In this document: piece after piece, positions 41,798 through 55,724 of the stretch
Layout: each line of letters starts with the position of its first letter
Position numbering within the stretch: position 1 is the first letter of the stretch
Assembly: GCF_038502225.1 (NCBI RefSeq)
Contig: NC_091383.1
Coordinates: 1,170,001-1,234,000, forward strand
From: Cherax quadricarinatus
Taxonomy: Eukaryota > Arthropoda > Malacostraca > Decapoda > Parastacidae
DNA length: 64,000 nucleotides
Reading direction: 5' to 3'
Notes under the pieces: model-generated
Databases searched by the model: none
What the model was told of the DNA's origin: nothing
Seen by the model: the letters and a program-made list of their open reading frames with translations, nothing else
Program-made: the position numbers and the translations under genes

Positions 41798-42340
41798 GTG
41801 GTGGGCCATCAGATCAAAAGGGGACCCAGCAAGGCCGAGAAGAAGAAATCGAAAAAATCCCGTCCAGCAGTACGCCTGGTGAAGCCTCTCCCGCTCATTA
41901 CTCTCTCACTGGAGGATACTGCTCAGTATAACCCAAAGGACATGTCTAGGGATACCATGTCTAGGGATACCATGTCTAGGGATACCATGTCTAGGGATAC
42001 CAGTGGAACGCTAGCCAGACACTGCTCGCTCCTCGACTGTCGTAAATACGCTATTGGAAGCACGTCACCTCTACCCATATCAACATCGGAAGCCTCAGAC
42101 AGCCTTGAAAACGGGTGGAATAAAATGCCCAGAAGCGCAGAACATCGCCTTGGAGGCTGCAGCAGTGAGGGATCCAATCATGCTGTTAGACATCCAGGTG
42201 CTCCAGGAGGATCGGATTCAACCAGAAACAAAAATGAGGAGAGTACGGGAAGTAAGAGCAGCTCTTGTCTAGGGTCGCACTCTTTACCGACGGGGAAGAG
42301 CAATGTAACGAACACACAGTTCGATTACCGGGCCTCTTGA
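41798..42340 (+). CDS. TTLL3-like: TTLL3/8-like tubulin glycylase, terminal exon F
   Basis: 543 nt from acceptor CCCTGACAG to TGA at 42,338-42,340, entered in phase 0 from exon E. It encodes the C-terminal tail: VVGHQIKRGPSKAEKKKSKK (basic, just after the TTL domain), then PLPLITLSL, then a 15-bp in-frame repeat giving MSRDT four times (41,942-42,001), then a Ser/Gly/Asn-rich, low-complexity end. TTLL3-family tails are long, variable and probably disordered, so family support here comes from the frame and splice phase, not from conservation. No AATAAA is visible just after the stop. Confidence 0.85.
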   Translation: MVGHQIKRGPSKAEKKKSKKSRPAVRLVKPLPLITLSLEDTAQYNPKDMSRDTMSRDTMSRDTMSRDTSGTLARHCSLLDCRKYAIGSTSPLPISTSEASDSLENGWNKMPRSAEHRLGGCSSEGSNHAVRHPGAPGGSDSTRNKNEESTGSKSSSCLGSHSLPTGKSNVTNTQFDYRAS

Positions 42341-42600
42341 CCTCAGCCAAAATTTTAGGTAGTTTTAATGCTGGAAATACTTTGACCTATGATAAATATT
42401 ATTATTGTTTTATTTATGGTGAAACGCTAAACCCATAGGGGTCATATGTCACCTGGTAAATGGGAAGCAGGTAATATTACTATTTTGTACACTAAGGTTG
42501 GGTGACTCAGAAAAGAAGAAACACGTTCATTGTCATTTACTTAATAGCTATCTTCCTAGATATATGTTGACATCACAATCCAGATGGCACTCTGAACTGT
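42341..42600 (+). other. 3' flank of the TTLL gene, probable 3' UTR
   Basis: Includes ATTATTATTGTTTTATTTAT and GAAACGCTAAACCCATAGGG, a decayed piece of the TAA-tailed SINE seen at 20.6 and 26.9 kb. I find no canonical poly(A) signal before the 57-bp array. Confidence 0.4.
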
Positions 42601-42603
42601 AAC

Positions 42604-45600
42604 ATCCTCACTCATCCTTCAGAGTACAGGTACTGTACTTCCCACCTCCAGGACTGTAACATCCTCACTCATCCTTCAGAGAACAGGTACTGTACTTCCC
42701 ACCTCCAGGACTGTAACATCCTCACTCATCCTTCAGAGTACAGGTACTGTACTTCCCACCTCCATGACTGTAACATCCTCACTCATCCTTCAGAGTACAG
42801 GTACTGTACTTCCCACCTCCATGACTGTAACATCCTCACTCATCCTTCAGAGTACAGGTACTGTACTTCCCACCTCCAGGACTGTAACATCCTCACTCAT
42901 CCTTCAGAGTACAGGTACTGTACTTCCCACCTCCAGCACTGTAACATCCTCACTCATCCTTCAGAGTACAGGTACTGTACTTCCCACCTCCAGCAATGTA
43001 ACATCCTCACTCATCCTTCAGAGTACAGGTACTGTACTTCCCACCTCCAGCACTGTAACATCCTCACTCATCCTTCAGAGTACAGGTACTGTACTTCCCA
43101 CCTCCAGGACTGTAACATCCTCACTCATCCTTCAGAGTACAGATACTGTACTTCCCACCTCCAGGACTGTAACATCCTCACTCATCCTTCAGAGTACAGG
43201 TACTGTACTTCCCACCTCCAGCACTGTAACATCCTCACTCATCCTTCAGAGTACAGGTACTGTACTTCCCACCTCCAGCAATGTAACATCCTCACTCATC
43301 CTTCAGAGTACAGGTACTGTACTTCCCACCTCCAGCACTGTAACATCCTCACTCATCCTTCAGAGTACAGGTACTGTACTTCCCACCTCCAGGACTGTAA
43401 CATCCTCACTCATCCTTCAGAGTACAGATACTGTACTTCCCACCTCCAGGACTGTAACATCCTCACTCATCCTTCAGAGTACAGGTACTGTACTTCCCAC
43501 CTCCAGGACTGTAACATCCTCACTCATCCTTCAGAGTGCAGGTACTGTACTTCCCACCTCCAGGACTGTAACATCCTCACTCATCCTTCAGAGTACAGGT
43601 ACTGTACTTCCCACCTCCAGGACTGTAACATCCTCACTTATCCTTCAGAGTACAGGTACTGTACTTCCTACCTCCAGCACTGTAACATCCTCACTCATCC
43701 TTCAGAGTACAGGTACTGTACTTCCTACCTCCTGGACTGTAGCATCCTCACTCATCCTTCAGAGTACAGGTACTGTACTTCCCACCTCCTGGACTGTAAC
43801 ATCCTCACTCATCCTTCAGAGTACAGGTACTGTACTTCTCACCTCCAGGACTGTAACATCCTCACTCATCCTTCAGAGTACAGGTACTGTACTTCCCACC
43901 ACCAGCAATGTAACATCCTCACTCATCCTTCAGAGTACAGGTACTGTACTTCCCACCTCCAGCACTGTAACATCCTCACTCATCCTTCAGAGTACAGGTA
44001 CTGTACTTCCCACCTCCAGGACTGTAACATCCTCACTCATCCTTCAGAGTACAGGTACTGTACTTCCCACCTCCAGGACTGTAACATCCTCATTCATCCT
44101 TCAGAGTACAGATACTGTACTTCCCACCTCCTGGATTGTAACATCCTCACTCATCCTTCAGAGTGCAGGTACTGTACTTCCCACCTCCAGGACTGTAACA
44201 TCCTCACTTATCCTTCTGAGTACAGGTACTGTACTTCCCACCTCCAGCACTGTAACATCCTCACTCATCCTTCAGAGTACAGGTACTGTACTTCCTACCT
44301 CCTGGACTGTAGCATCCTCACTCATCCTTCAGAGTACAGGTACTGTACTTCCCACCTCCATGACTGTAACATCCTCACTCATCCTTCAGAGTACAGGTAC
44401 TGTACTTCCCACCTCCAGGACTGTAACATCCTCACTCATCCTTCAGAGTACAGGTACTGTACTTCCCACCTCCATGACTGTAACATCCTCACTCATCCTT
44501 CAGAGTACAGGTACTGTACTTCCCACCTCCATGACTGTAACATCCTCACTCATCCTTCTGAGCACAGGCACTGTACTTCCCACCTCCATGACTGTAACAT
44601 CCTCACTCATCCTTCAGAGTACAGGTACTGTACTTCCCACCTCCAGGACTGTAATATCCTCACTCATCCTTCAGAGTACAGGTACTGTACTTCCCACCTC
44701 CAGGACTGTAACATCCTCACTCATCCTTCAGAGTACAGGTACTGTACTTCTCACCTCCAGGACTGTAACATCCTCACTCATCCTTCAGAGTACAGGTACT
44801 GTACTTCCCACCTCCAGCAATGTAACATCCTCACTCATCCTTCAGAGTACAGGTACTGTACTTCCCACCTCCAGCACTGTAACATCCTCACTCATCCTTC
44901 AGAGTACAGGTACTGTACTTCCCACTTCCAGGACTGTAACATCCTCACTCATCCTTCAGAGTACAGGTACTGTACTTCCCACCTCCAGGACTGTAACATC
45001 CTCACTCATCCTTCAGAGTACAGATACTGTACTTCCCACCTCCAGGACTGTAACATCCTCACTCATCCTTCAGAGTACAGGTACTGTACTTCCCACCTCC
45101 AGGACTGTAACATCCTCACTCATCCTTCAGAGTACAGGTACTGTACTTCCCACCTCCAGGACTGTAACATCCTCACTTATCCTTCTGAGTACAGGTACTG
45201 TACTTCCCACCTCCAGCACTGTAACATCCTCACTCATCCTTCAGAGTACAGGTACTGTACTTCCTACCTCCTGGACTGTAGCATCCTCACTCATCCTTCA
45301 GAGTACAGGTACTGTACTTCCCACCTCCATGACTGTAACATCCTCACTCATCCTTCAGAGTACAGGTACTGTACTTCCCACCTCCATGACTGTAACATCC
45401 TCACTCATCCTTCAGAGTACAGGTACTGTACTTCCCACCTCCATGACTGTAAAATCCTCACTCATCCTTCAGAGCACAGGCACTGTACTTCCCACCTCCA
45501 GGACTGTAACATCCTCACTCATCCTTCAGAGTACAGGTACTGTACTTCCCACCTCCAGCACTGTACCATCCTCACTCATCCTTCAGAGTACAGGTACTGT

Positions 45601-47442
45601 ACTTCCCACCTCCACGACTGTAACATCCTCACTCATCCTTCAGAGTACAGGTACTGTACTTCCCATCTCCAGGACTGTAACATCCTCACTCATCCTTCAG
45701 ATTACAGGTACTGTACTTCCCACCTCCAGGACTGTAACATCCTCACTCATCCTTCAGAGTACAATTACTGTACTTCCCACCTCCAGCTCTGTAACATCCT
45801 GACTCATCCTTCAGAGTACAGGTACTGTACTTCCCACCTCCAGGACTGTAACATCCTCACTCATCCTTCAGAGTACAGGTACTGTACTTCCCACCTCCCG
45901 TACTGTAACATCCTCACTCATCCTTCAGAGTACAGGCACTGTACTTCCCACCTCCAGGACTGTAACATCCTCACTCATCCTTCAGAGTACAGGCACTGTA
46001 CTTCCCACCTCCTGGACTGTAACATCCTCACTCATCCTTCAGAGTACAGGTACTGTACTTCCCACCTCCAGGACTGTAACATCCTCACTCATCCTTCAGA
46101 GTACAGGTACTGTACTTCCCACCTCCAGGACTGTAACATCCTCACTCATCCTTCAGAGTACAGGTACTGTACTTCCCACCTCCAGGACTGTAACATCCTC
46201 ACTCATCTTCAGAGTACAGGTACTGTACTTGCCACCTCCAGGACTGTAACATCCTCACTCATCCTTCAGAGTACAGGCACTGTACTTCCCAAATCCAGGA
46301 CTGTAACATCCTCACTCATCCTTCAGAGTACAGGTACTGTACTTCCCACCTCCAGTACTGTAACATCCTCACTCATCCTTCAGAGTACAGGTACTGTACT
46401 TCCCACCTCCAGGACTGTAACATCCTCACTCATTCTTCAGAGCACAGGTACTGTACTTCTCACCTCCAGGACTGTAACATCCTCACTCATCCTTCAGAGT
46501 ACAGGTACTGTACTTCCCACCTCCAGTACTGTAACATCCTCACTCATCCTTCAGAGTACAGGCACTGTACTTCCCACCTCCAGGACTGTAACATCCTCAC
46601 TCATCCTTCAGAGTACAGGTACTGTACTTCCCACCTCCAGGACTGTAACATCCTCACTCATCCTTCAGAGCACAGGCACTGTACATCCCACCTCCAGGAC
46701 TGTAACATCCTCACTCATCCTTCAGAGTACAGGTACTGTACTTCCCACCTCCAGGACTGTAACATCCTCACTCATCCTTCAGAGTACAGGTACTGTACTT
46801 CCCACCTCCAGGACTGTAACATCCTCACTCATCCTTCAGAGTACAGATACTGTACTTCCCATCTCCAGGACTGTAACATCCTCACTCATCCTTCAGAGTA
46901 CAGGTACTGTACTTCCCACCTCCAGGACTGTAACATCCTCACTCATCCTTCAGAGTACAGGTACTGTACTTCCCACCTCCAGGACTGTAACATCCTCACT
47001 CATCCTTCAGAGTACAGGTACTGTACTTCCCACCTCCAGGACTGTAACATCCTCACTCATCCTTCAGAGTACAGGTACTGTACTTCCCACCTCCAGGACT
47101 GTAACATCCTCACTCATCCTTCAGAGTACAGGTACTGTACTTCCCACCTCCAGGACTGTAACATCCTCACTCATCCTTCAGAGTACAGGTACTGTACTTC
47201 CCACCTCCAGGACTGTAACATCCTCACTCATCCTTCAGAGCACAGGTACTGTACTTCTCACCTCCAGGACTGTAACATCCTCACTCATCCTTCAGAGTAC
47301 AGGTACTGCACTTCCCACCTCCAGTACTGTAACATCCTCACTCATCCTTCAGAGTACAGGCACTGTACATCCCACCTCCAGGACTGTAACATCCTCACTC
47401 ATCCTTCAGAGCACAGACACTGTACATCCCACCTCCAGGACT
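42604..47442. repeat. 57-bp satellite array, about 85 copies
   Basis: Unit includes GTACAGGTACTGTACTTCCC, ACCTCCAGGACTGTAACATC and CTCACTCATCCTTCAGA. Because 57 is 19 codons, one plus-strand frame stays open for 1,012 codons (42,764-45,802) as a Ser/Thr-rich 19-residue repeat; a 1-bp indel ends it and the array continues. I treat the frame as an artefact. The right flank continues a dispersed repeat of which the unit is one segment. Confidence 0.96.
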
Positions 47443-47740
47443 CAAATCTGGCTAGCCACTTTCTCTGAATTCCTTCCTAAATGTCACCTCGCTCACACTC
47501 CAACAGTTCGTGAAATTATAAGAACTACTTGCCCTCACTACTGTCTAACATTCTCGCCCAAGCCTGTCAAAGGTCCAAGCCCTTAGCTCTCAAAGCCACC
47601 GTTACCCCCGCCCTCCATCCTTTCCTAGGGTGACCCTCACTATTGTTCTGTTCCATCCTCTCTAAATGTCTAAACCACTTCAACCCTCTCATTAAAACTT
47701 TTGTAACCCCACACCTAGTGAAGGGCTTTTGATCCAAAGA
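47443..47740. repeat. Unexpanded body of the dispersed repeat behind the 57-bp array
   Basis: GACTCAAATCTGGCTAGCCA, TCGCTCACACTCCAACAGTT and CGCCCTCCATCCTTTCCTAG follow the last unit without a break. From memory this block occurs as a dispersed repeat in decapods. Confidence 0.55.
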
Positions 47741-47862
47741 AATGGAGTCTCTCTCCTCCCTCAGAACAAACCTGAGTTTATCCTTTTTTTTCCTATGTGT
47801 ATATACAATGAGGTATATATATCTGTGTATATACAATGTGTGCAAATACACTGAGGTATATA

Positions 47863-48828
47863 TTTCAGTGTATATACACTGTGGTATATACACTGAGGTA
47901 TATACACTGAGGTATATACACTGAGGTATATACACTGAGGCATATACACTGAGGTATATACACTGAGGTATATACACTGAGGTATATACACTGAGGTATA
48001 TACACTGTGGTATATACACTGAGGTATATACACTGAGGTATATACACTGAGGCATATACACTGAGGTATATACACTGAGGTATATACACTGAGGTATATA
48101 CACTGAGGTATATACACTGAGGTATATACACTGAGGTATATACACTGTGGTATATACACTGTGGTATATACACTGAGGTATATACACTGAGGTATATACA
48201 CTGAGGTATATACACTGTGGTATATACACTGTGGTATATACACTGTGGTATATACACTGAGGTATATACACTGAGGTATATACACTGAGGTATATACACT
48301 GTGGTATATACACTGTGGTATATACACTGTGGTATATACACTGAGGTATATACACTGAGGTATATACACTGTGGTATATACACTGTGGTATATACACTGT
48401 GGTATATACACTGAGGTATATACACTGAGGTATATACACTGTGGTATATACACTGTGGTATATACACTGAGGTATATACACTGTGGTATATACACTGAGG
48501 TATATACACTGAGGTATATACACTGTGGTATATACACTGAGGTATATACACTGTGGTATATACACTGTGGTATATACACTGTGGTATATACACTGAGGTA
48601 TATACACTGTGGTATATACACTGAGGTATATACACTGAGGTATATACACTGTGGTATATACACTGTGGTATATACACTGTGGTATATACACTGTGGTATA
48701 TACACTGTGGTATATACACTGAGGTATATACACTGTGGTATATACACTGAGGTATATACACTGTGGTATATACACTGTGGTATATACACTGTGGTATATA
48801 CACTGTGGTATATACACTGAGGTATATA
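47863..48828. repeat. 14-bp minisatellite array, about 69 copies
   Basis: Unit CACTGAGGTATATA with a GAG/GTG switch. Frames of 323-416 codons in all three minus phases are artefacts of the 42-bp codon cycle. Confidence 0.97.
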
Positions 48829-48839
48829 TCTCTCAAGAG

Positions 48840-49051
48840 AGAAATATATACTCATTGACAGTGAGAGGCTCTTGTTCCAGGTAGCTGGAGCTGCTCTCTC
48901 TATCCTCGGATCAAACCTGATTACTTCCTATTTCCCAGGTGTTGTACGACCCGTACGGGTTTAGCGCCAGCGTTTTATAAGACAACTGATGTTCTTGCTT
49001 ATTTTTGTGCACTAATGAGATTTTTTTTTTAATTTCTGGCAGAATTTTATT
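48840..49051. other. Dispersed-repeat fragment and spacer
   Basis: CCAGGTGTTGTACGACCCGT and ACGGGTTTAGCGCC resemble the end of the TAA-tailed SINE family. No gene is seen. Confidence 0.4.
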
Positions 49052-49575
49052 GTGATTTTTATTGTGATTTTTATTGTGAATTTTATTGTGATTTTTGTTT
49101 TATTTTTATTTTTTTGTGACTTTTTGGTTTTATTTTTTATTTTTTTTCATTTTTTTTTGTTTCATTTGTGATTTTTTTGGTTTTATTTGTGATTTTTTGG
49201 TTTTATTTGTGATTTTTTTGGTTTTATTTGTGATTTTTTTTTGTTTTATTTGTGATTTTTTGGTTTTATTTGTGATTTTTTTGGTTTTATTTGTGATTTT
49301 TTTTGGTTTTATTTGTGATTTTTTGGTTTTATTTGTGATTTTTTGGTTTTATTTGTGATTTTTTGGTTTTATTTGTCATTTTTTGGTTTTATTTGTGATT
49401 TTTTGGTTTTATTTGTGATTTTTTGGTTTTATTTGTGATTTTTTGGTTTTATTTGTGATTTTTTGGTTTTATTTGTGATTTTTTGGTTTTATTTGTGATT
49501 TTTTTGTTTTATTTGTGATTTTTTTGGTTTTATTTGTGATTTTTTGGTTTTATTTGTGATTTTTTTTGGTTTTAT
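49052..49575. repeat. T-rich 20-22-bp array
   Basis: Unit TTTTTGGTTTTATTTGTGAT with variable T-run length, about 25 copies. Strong strand asymmetry (almost no C). Confidence 0.94.
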
Positions 49576-49868
49576 TTTTATTTTTAATTAACATTTAACT
49601 TTTCATTATATACTGAACTTATTTTCTATTATTGTTTTTATAATTCTTATCAAATTTTAAATTTTAAATTTCATTATGAATTTTGTCATGAATTTTTGTG
49701 GTAAAAACCGAGGCTGAAGAATTTTTATTTTCCATATAAAAACTTAATTTTTAGTGGAATTTTTGGGTCAGAATTTTTTGGTCAATTCCACAGAATTTTA
49801 TATATAATTCTTTGAATAATAAACATTCCAGATTAATAAAATATATATTGTTATTTTTTTTGATCCTC
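49576..49868. other. AT-rich spacer, no gene
   Basis: Very AT-rich. It ends TTATTTTTTTTGATCCTCAG, which looks like a splice acceptor, but what follows is only satellite. Confidence 0.5.
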
Positions 49869-52800
49869 AGGGGGCTGGGGGCTGATTACCTGCTATCATG
49901 GCTGGGGACTGACTACCTGCTATCATGGCTGGGGACTGATTACCTGCTATCATGGCTGGGGACTGATTACCTGCTATCATGGCTGGGGACTGATTACCTG
50001 CTATCATGGCTGGGGACTGATTACCTGCTATCATGGCTGGGGACTGACTACCTGCTATCATGGCTGGGGACTGATTACCTGCTATCATGGCTGGGGACTG
50101 ACTACCTGCTATCATGGCTGGGGACTGATTACCTGCTATCATGGCTGGGGACTGACTACCTGCTATCATGGCTGGGGGCTGATTACCTGCTATCATGGCT
50201 GGGGACTGACTACCTGCTATCATGGCTGGGGACTGATTACCTGCTATCATGGCTGGGGACTGATTACCTGCTATCATGGCTGGGGGCTGATTACCTGCTA
50301 TCATGGCTGGGGACTGATTACCTGCTATCATGGCTGGGGACTGATTACCTGCTATCATGGCTGGGGACTGACTACCTGCTATCATGGCTGGGGACTGATT
50401 ACCTGCTATCATGGCTGGGGACTGATTACCTGCTATCATGGCTGGGGACTGATTACCTGCTATCATGGCTGGGGACTGACTACCTGCTATCATGGCAGGG
50501 GACTGATTACCTGCTATCATGGCTGGGGACTGATTACCTGCTATCATGGCTGGGGACTGATTACCTGCTATCATGGCTGGGGACTGATTACCTGCTATCA
50601 TGGCTGGGGACTGACTACCTGCTATCATGGCTGGGGACTGATTACCTGCTATCATGGCTGGGGACTGATTACCTGCTATCATGGCTGGGGACTGATTACC
50701 TGCTATCATGGCTGGGGGCTGATTACCTGCTATCATGGCTGGGGACTGATTACCTGCTATCATGGCTGGGGACTGACTACCTGCTATCATGGCAGGGGAC
50801 TGATTACCTGCTATCATGGCTGGGGACTGATTACCTGCTATCATGGCTGGGGACTGATTACCTGCTATCATGGCTGGGGACTGATTACCTGCTATCATGG
50901 CTGGGGACTGACTACCTGCTATCATGGCTGGGGACTGATTACCTGCTATCATGGCTGGGGACTGATTACCTGCTATCATGGCTGGGGACTGATTACCTGC
51001 TATCATGGCTGGGGACTGATTACCTGCTATCATGGCTGGGGACTGACTACCTGCTATCATGGCTGGGGACTGATTACCTGCTATCATGGCTGGGGACTGA
51101 TTACCTGCTATCATGGCTGGGGACTGACTACCTGCTATCATGGCTGGGGACTGATTACCTGCTATCATGGCTGGGGACTGATTACCTGCTATCATGGCTG
51201 GGGACTGATTACCTGCTATCATGGCTGGGGACTGACTACCTGCTATCATGGCTGGGGACTGACTACCTGCTATCATGGCTGGGGACTGATTACCTGCTAT
51301 CATGGCTGGGGACTGATTACCTGCTATCATGGCTGGGGACTGATTACCTGCTATCATGGCTGGGGACTGATTACCTGCTATCATGGCTGTGGACTGACTA
51401 CCTGCTATCATGGCTGGGGACTGATTACCTGCTATCATGGCTGGGGACTGATTACCTGCTATCATGGCTGGGGACTGATTACCTGCTATCATGGCTGGGG
51501 ACTGATTACCTGCTATCATGGCTGGGGACTGATTACCTGCTATCATGGCTGGGGACTGATTACCTGCTATCATGGCTGGGGACTGATTACCTGCTATCAT
51601 GGCTGGGGACTGATTACCTGCTATCATGGCAGGGGACTGACTACCTGCTATCATGGCTGGGGACTGATTACCTGCTATCATGGCTGGGGACTGATTACCT
51701 GCTATCATGGCTGGGGATTGATTACCTGCTATCATGGCAGGGGACTGACTACCTGCTATCATGGCAGGGGACTGACTACCTGCTATCATGGCAGGGGACT
51801 GACTACCTGCTATCATGGCTGGGGACTGATTACCTGCTATCATGGCTGGGGACTGATTACCTGCTATCATGGCTGGGGACTGATTACCTGCTATCATGGC
51901 AGGGGACTGACTACCTGCTATCATGGCAGGGGACTGACTACCTGCTATCATGGCAGGGGACTGACTACCTGCTATCATGGCAGGGGACTGACTACCTGCT
52001 ATCATGGCTGGGGACTGACTACCTGCTATCATGGCAGGGGACTGACTACCTGCTATCATGGCTGGGGACTGACTACCTGCTATCATGGCTGGGGACTGAT
52101 TACCTGCTATCATGGCTGGGGACTGATTACCTGCTATCATGGCTGGGGGCTGATTACCTGCTATCATGGCTGGGGACTGATTACCTGCTATCATGGCTGG
52201 GGACTGACTACCTGCTATCATGGCAGGGGACTGACTACCTGCTATCATGGCAGGGGACTGACTACCTGCTATCATGGCTGGGGACTGACTACCTGCTATC
52301 ATGGCAGGGGACTGACTACCTGCTATCATGGCTGGGGACTGACTACCTGCTATCATGGCTGGGGACTGATTACCTGCTATCATGGCTGGGGACTGATTAC
52401 CTGCTATCATGGCTGGGGGCTGATTACCTGCTATCATGGCTGGGGACTGATTACCTGCTATCATGGCTGGGGACTGACTACCTGCTATCATGGCTGGGGA
52501 CTGATTACCTGCTATCATGGCTGGGGACTGATTACCTGCTATCATGGCTGGGGACTGATTACCTGCTATCATGGCTGGGGACTGACTACCTGCTATCATG
52601 GCTGGGGACTGACTACCTGCTATCATGGCTGGGGACTGATTACCTGCTATCATGGCTGGGGACTGATTACCTGCTATCATGGCTGGGGACTGATTACCTG
52701 CTATCATGGCTGGGGACTGATTACCTGCTATCATGGCTGTGGACTGACTACCTGCTATCATGGCTGGGGACTGATTACCTGCTATCATGGCTGGGGACTG

Positions 52801-55408
52801 ATTACCTGCTATCATGGCTGGGGACTGATTACCTGCTATCATGGCTGGGGACTGATTACCTGCTATCATGGCTGGGGACTGATTACCTGCTATCATGGCT
52901 GGGGACTGATTACCTGCTATCATGGCTGGGGACTGATTACCTGCTATCATGGCTGGGGACTGATTACCTGCTATCATGGCAGGGGACTGACTACCTGCTA
53001 TCATGGCTGGGGACTGATTACCTGCTATCATGGCTGGGGACTGATTACCTGCTATCATGGCTGGGGATTGATTACCTGCTATCATGGCAGGGGACTGACT
53101 ACCTGCTATCATGGCAGGGGTCTGACTACCTGCTATCATGGCAGGGGACTGACTACCTGCTATCATGGCTGGGGACTGATTACCTGCTATCATGGCTGGG
53201 GACTGATTACCTGCTATCATGGCTGGGGACTGATTACCTGCTATCATGGCAGGGGACTGACTACCTGCTATCATGGCAGGGGACTGACTACCTGCTATCA
53301 TGGCAGGGGACTGACTACCTGCTATCATGGCAGGGGACTGACTACCTGCTATCATGGCTGGGGACTGACTACCTGCTATCATGGCAGGGGACTGACTACC
53401 TGCTATCATGGCTGGGGACTGACTACCTGCTATCATGGCTGGGGACTGATTACCTGCTATCATGGCTGGGGACTGATTACCTGCTATCATGGCTGGGGAC
53501 TGATTACCTGCTATCATGGCAGGGGACTGACTACCTGCTATCATGGCAGGGGACTGACTACCTGCTATCATGGCAGGGGACTGACTACCTGCTATCATGG
53601 CTGGGGACTGACTACCTGCTATCATGGCAGGGGACTGACTACCTGCTATCATGGCTGGGGACTGACTACCTGCTATCATGGCTGGGGACTGATTACCTGC
53701 TATCATGGCTGGGGGCTGATTACCTGCTATCATGGCTGGGGACTGATTACCTGCTATCATGGCTGGGGACTGACTACCTGCTATCATGGCAGGGGACTGA
53801 TTACCTGCTATCATGGCTGGGGACTGATTACCTGCTATCATGGCTGGGGACTGATTACCTGCTATCATGGCTGGGGACTGATTACCTGCTATCATGGCTG
53901 GGGACTGACTACCTGCTATCATGGCTGGGGACTGATTACCTGCTATCATGGCTGGGGACTGACTACCTGCTATCATGGCTGGGGACTGATTACCTGCTAT
54001 CATGGCTGGGGACTGATTACCTGCTATCATGGCTGGGGACTGACTACCTGCTATCATGGCTGGGGACTGATTACCTGCTATCATGGCTGGGGACTGATTA
54101 CCTGCTATCATGGCTGGGGACTGACTACCTGCTATCATGGCTGGGGACTGATTACCTGCTATCATGGCTGGGGACTGATTACCTGCTATCATGGCTGGGG
54201 ACTGATTACCTGCTATCATGGCTGGGGACTGACTACCTGCTATCATGGCTGGGGACTGACTACCTGCTATCATGGCTGGGGACTGATTACCTGCTATCAT
54301 GGCTGGGGACTGATTACCTGCTATCATGGCTGGGGACTGATTACCTGCTATCATGGCTGGGGACTGATTACCTGCTATCATGGCTGGGGACTGACTACCT
54401 GCTATCATGGCTGGGGACTGATTACCTGCTATCATGGCTGGGGACTGATTACCTGCTATCATGGCTGGGGACTGATTACCTGCTATCATGGCTGGGGACT
54501 GATTACCTGCTATCATGGCTGGGGACTGATTACCTGCTATCATGGCTGGGGACTGATTACCTGCTATCATGGCTGGGGACTGATTACCTGCTATCATGGC
54601 TGGGGACTGATTACCTGCTATCATGGCAGGGGACTGACTACCTGCTATCATGGCTGGGGACTGATTACCTGCTATCATGGCTGGGGACTGATTACCTGCT
54701 ATCATGGCTGGGGACTGATTACCTGCTATCATGGCAGGGGACTGACTACCTGCTATCATGGCAGGGGACTGACTACCTGCTATCATGGCAGGGGACTGAC
54801 TACCTGCTATCATGGCTGGGGACTGATTACCTGCTATCATGGCTGGGGACTGATTACCTGCTATCATGGCTGGGGACTGATTACCTGCTATCATGGCAGG
54901 GGACTGACTACCTGCTATCATGGCAGGGGACTGACTACCTGCTATCATGGCAGGGGACTGACTACCTGCTATCATGGCAGGGGACTGACTACCTGCTATC
55001 ATAGCTGGGGACTGACTACCTGCTATCATGGCAGGGGACTGACTACCTGCTATCATGGCAGGGGAGTGACTACCTGCTATCATGGCTGGGGACTGATTAC
55101 CTGCTATCATGGCTGGGGACTGATTACCTGCTATCATGGCTGGGGACTGATTACCTGCTATCATGGCAGGGGACTGACTACCTGCTATCATGGCAGGGGA
55201 CTGACTACCTGCTATCATGGCAGGGGACTGACTACCTGCTATCATGGCAGGGGACTGACTACCTGCTATCATGGCTGGGGACTGACTACCTGCTATCATG
55301 GCAGGGGACTGACTACCTGCTATCATGGCTGGGGACTGACTACCTGCTATCATGGCTGGGGACTGACTACCTGCTATCATGGCTGGGGACTGACTACCTG
55401 CTATCATG
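49869..55408. repeat. 27-bp satellite array, about 205 copies
   Basis: Unit GGGGACTGATTACCTGCTAT + CATGGCT, with GATTAC/GACTAC, GGCTG/GGCAG and GGGAC/GGGGC variants. Rare variants GGCTGTGG (51,385; 52,735) and GGGGATTG (51,713; 53,063) recur exactly 1,350 bp (50 units) apart. Both strands stay open for over 1,700 codons because 27 is nine codons. Not a gene. Confidence 0.97.
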
Positions 55409-55672
55409 GCTGAGGGACTGACTACCTCCTATCAAGGCTGAGGGACTGACTACCTCCTATCAAGGCTGAAGGACTGACTACCTCCTATCAAGGCTGAAGG
55501 ACTGATTACCTCCTATCAAGGCTGAAGGACTGATTACCTCCTGTCAATTCTGAGGGACTGACTACCTCCTATCAAGGCTGAAGGACTGACTACCTCCTAT
55601 CAAGGCTGAAGGACTGATTACCTCCTGTCAAGGCTGAGGGACTGATTACCTCCTGTCAAGGCTGAGGGACTG
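55409..55672. repeat. Diverged 28-29-bp edge of the 27-bp array
   Basis: About nine units of GGGACTGA(C/T)TACCTCCT + ATCAAGGCTGA. These are closer to the dispersed element at 38,829 (reverse complement GAGGTAATCAGTCCCTCA) than the main array, so this edge looks ancestral. Confidence 0.93.
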
Positions 55673-55724
55673 ACTACCACAGAATTATTTTTTCTACTGG
55701 CTCAAGTGTTATATTCGTCTGTAT

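Noticed and set aside
42764..45802. A 1,012-codon Ser/Thr-rich frame that looks mucin-like
   Set aside because: 57 bp is 19 codons, so the frame is automatic. It starts and ends inside the array, ends at a 1-bp indel, and has no signal peptide or unique ends.
49840..49880. Splice acceptor TTTTTTTTGATCCTCAG before the 27-bp array
   Set aside because: The motif is good, but only satellite follows, and there is no matching upstream exon.
49812..55413. Plus- and minus-strand frames of 1,231-1,846 codons
   Set aside because: A 27-bp unit without stops is open indefinitely. Three frames on two strands are open at once, and there is no non-repeat domain.
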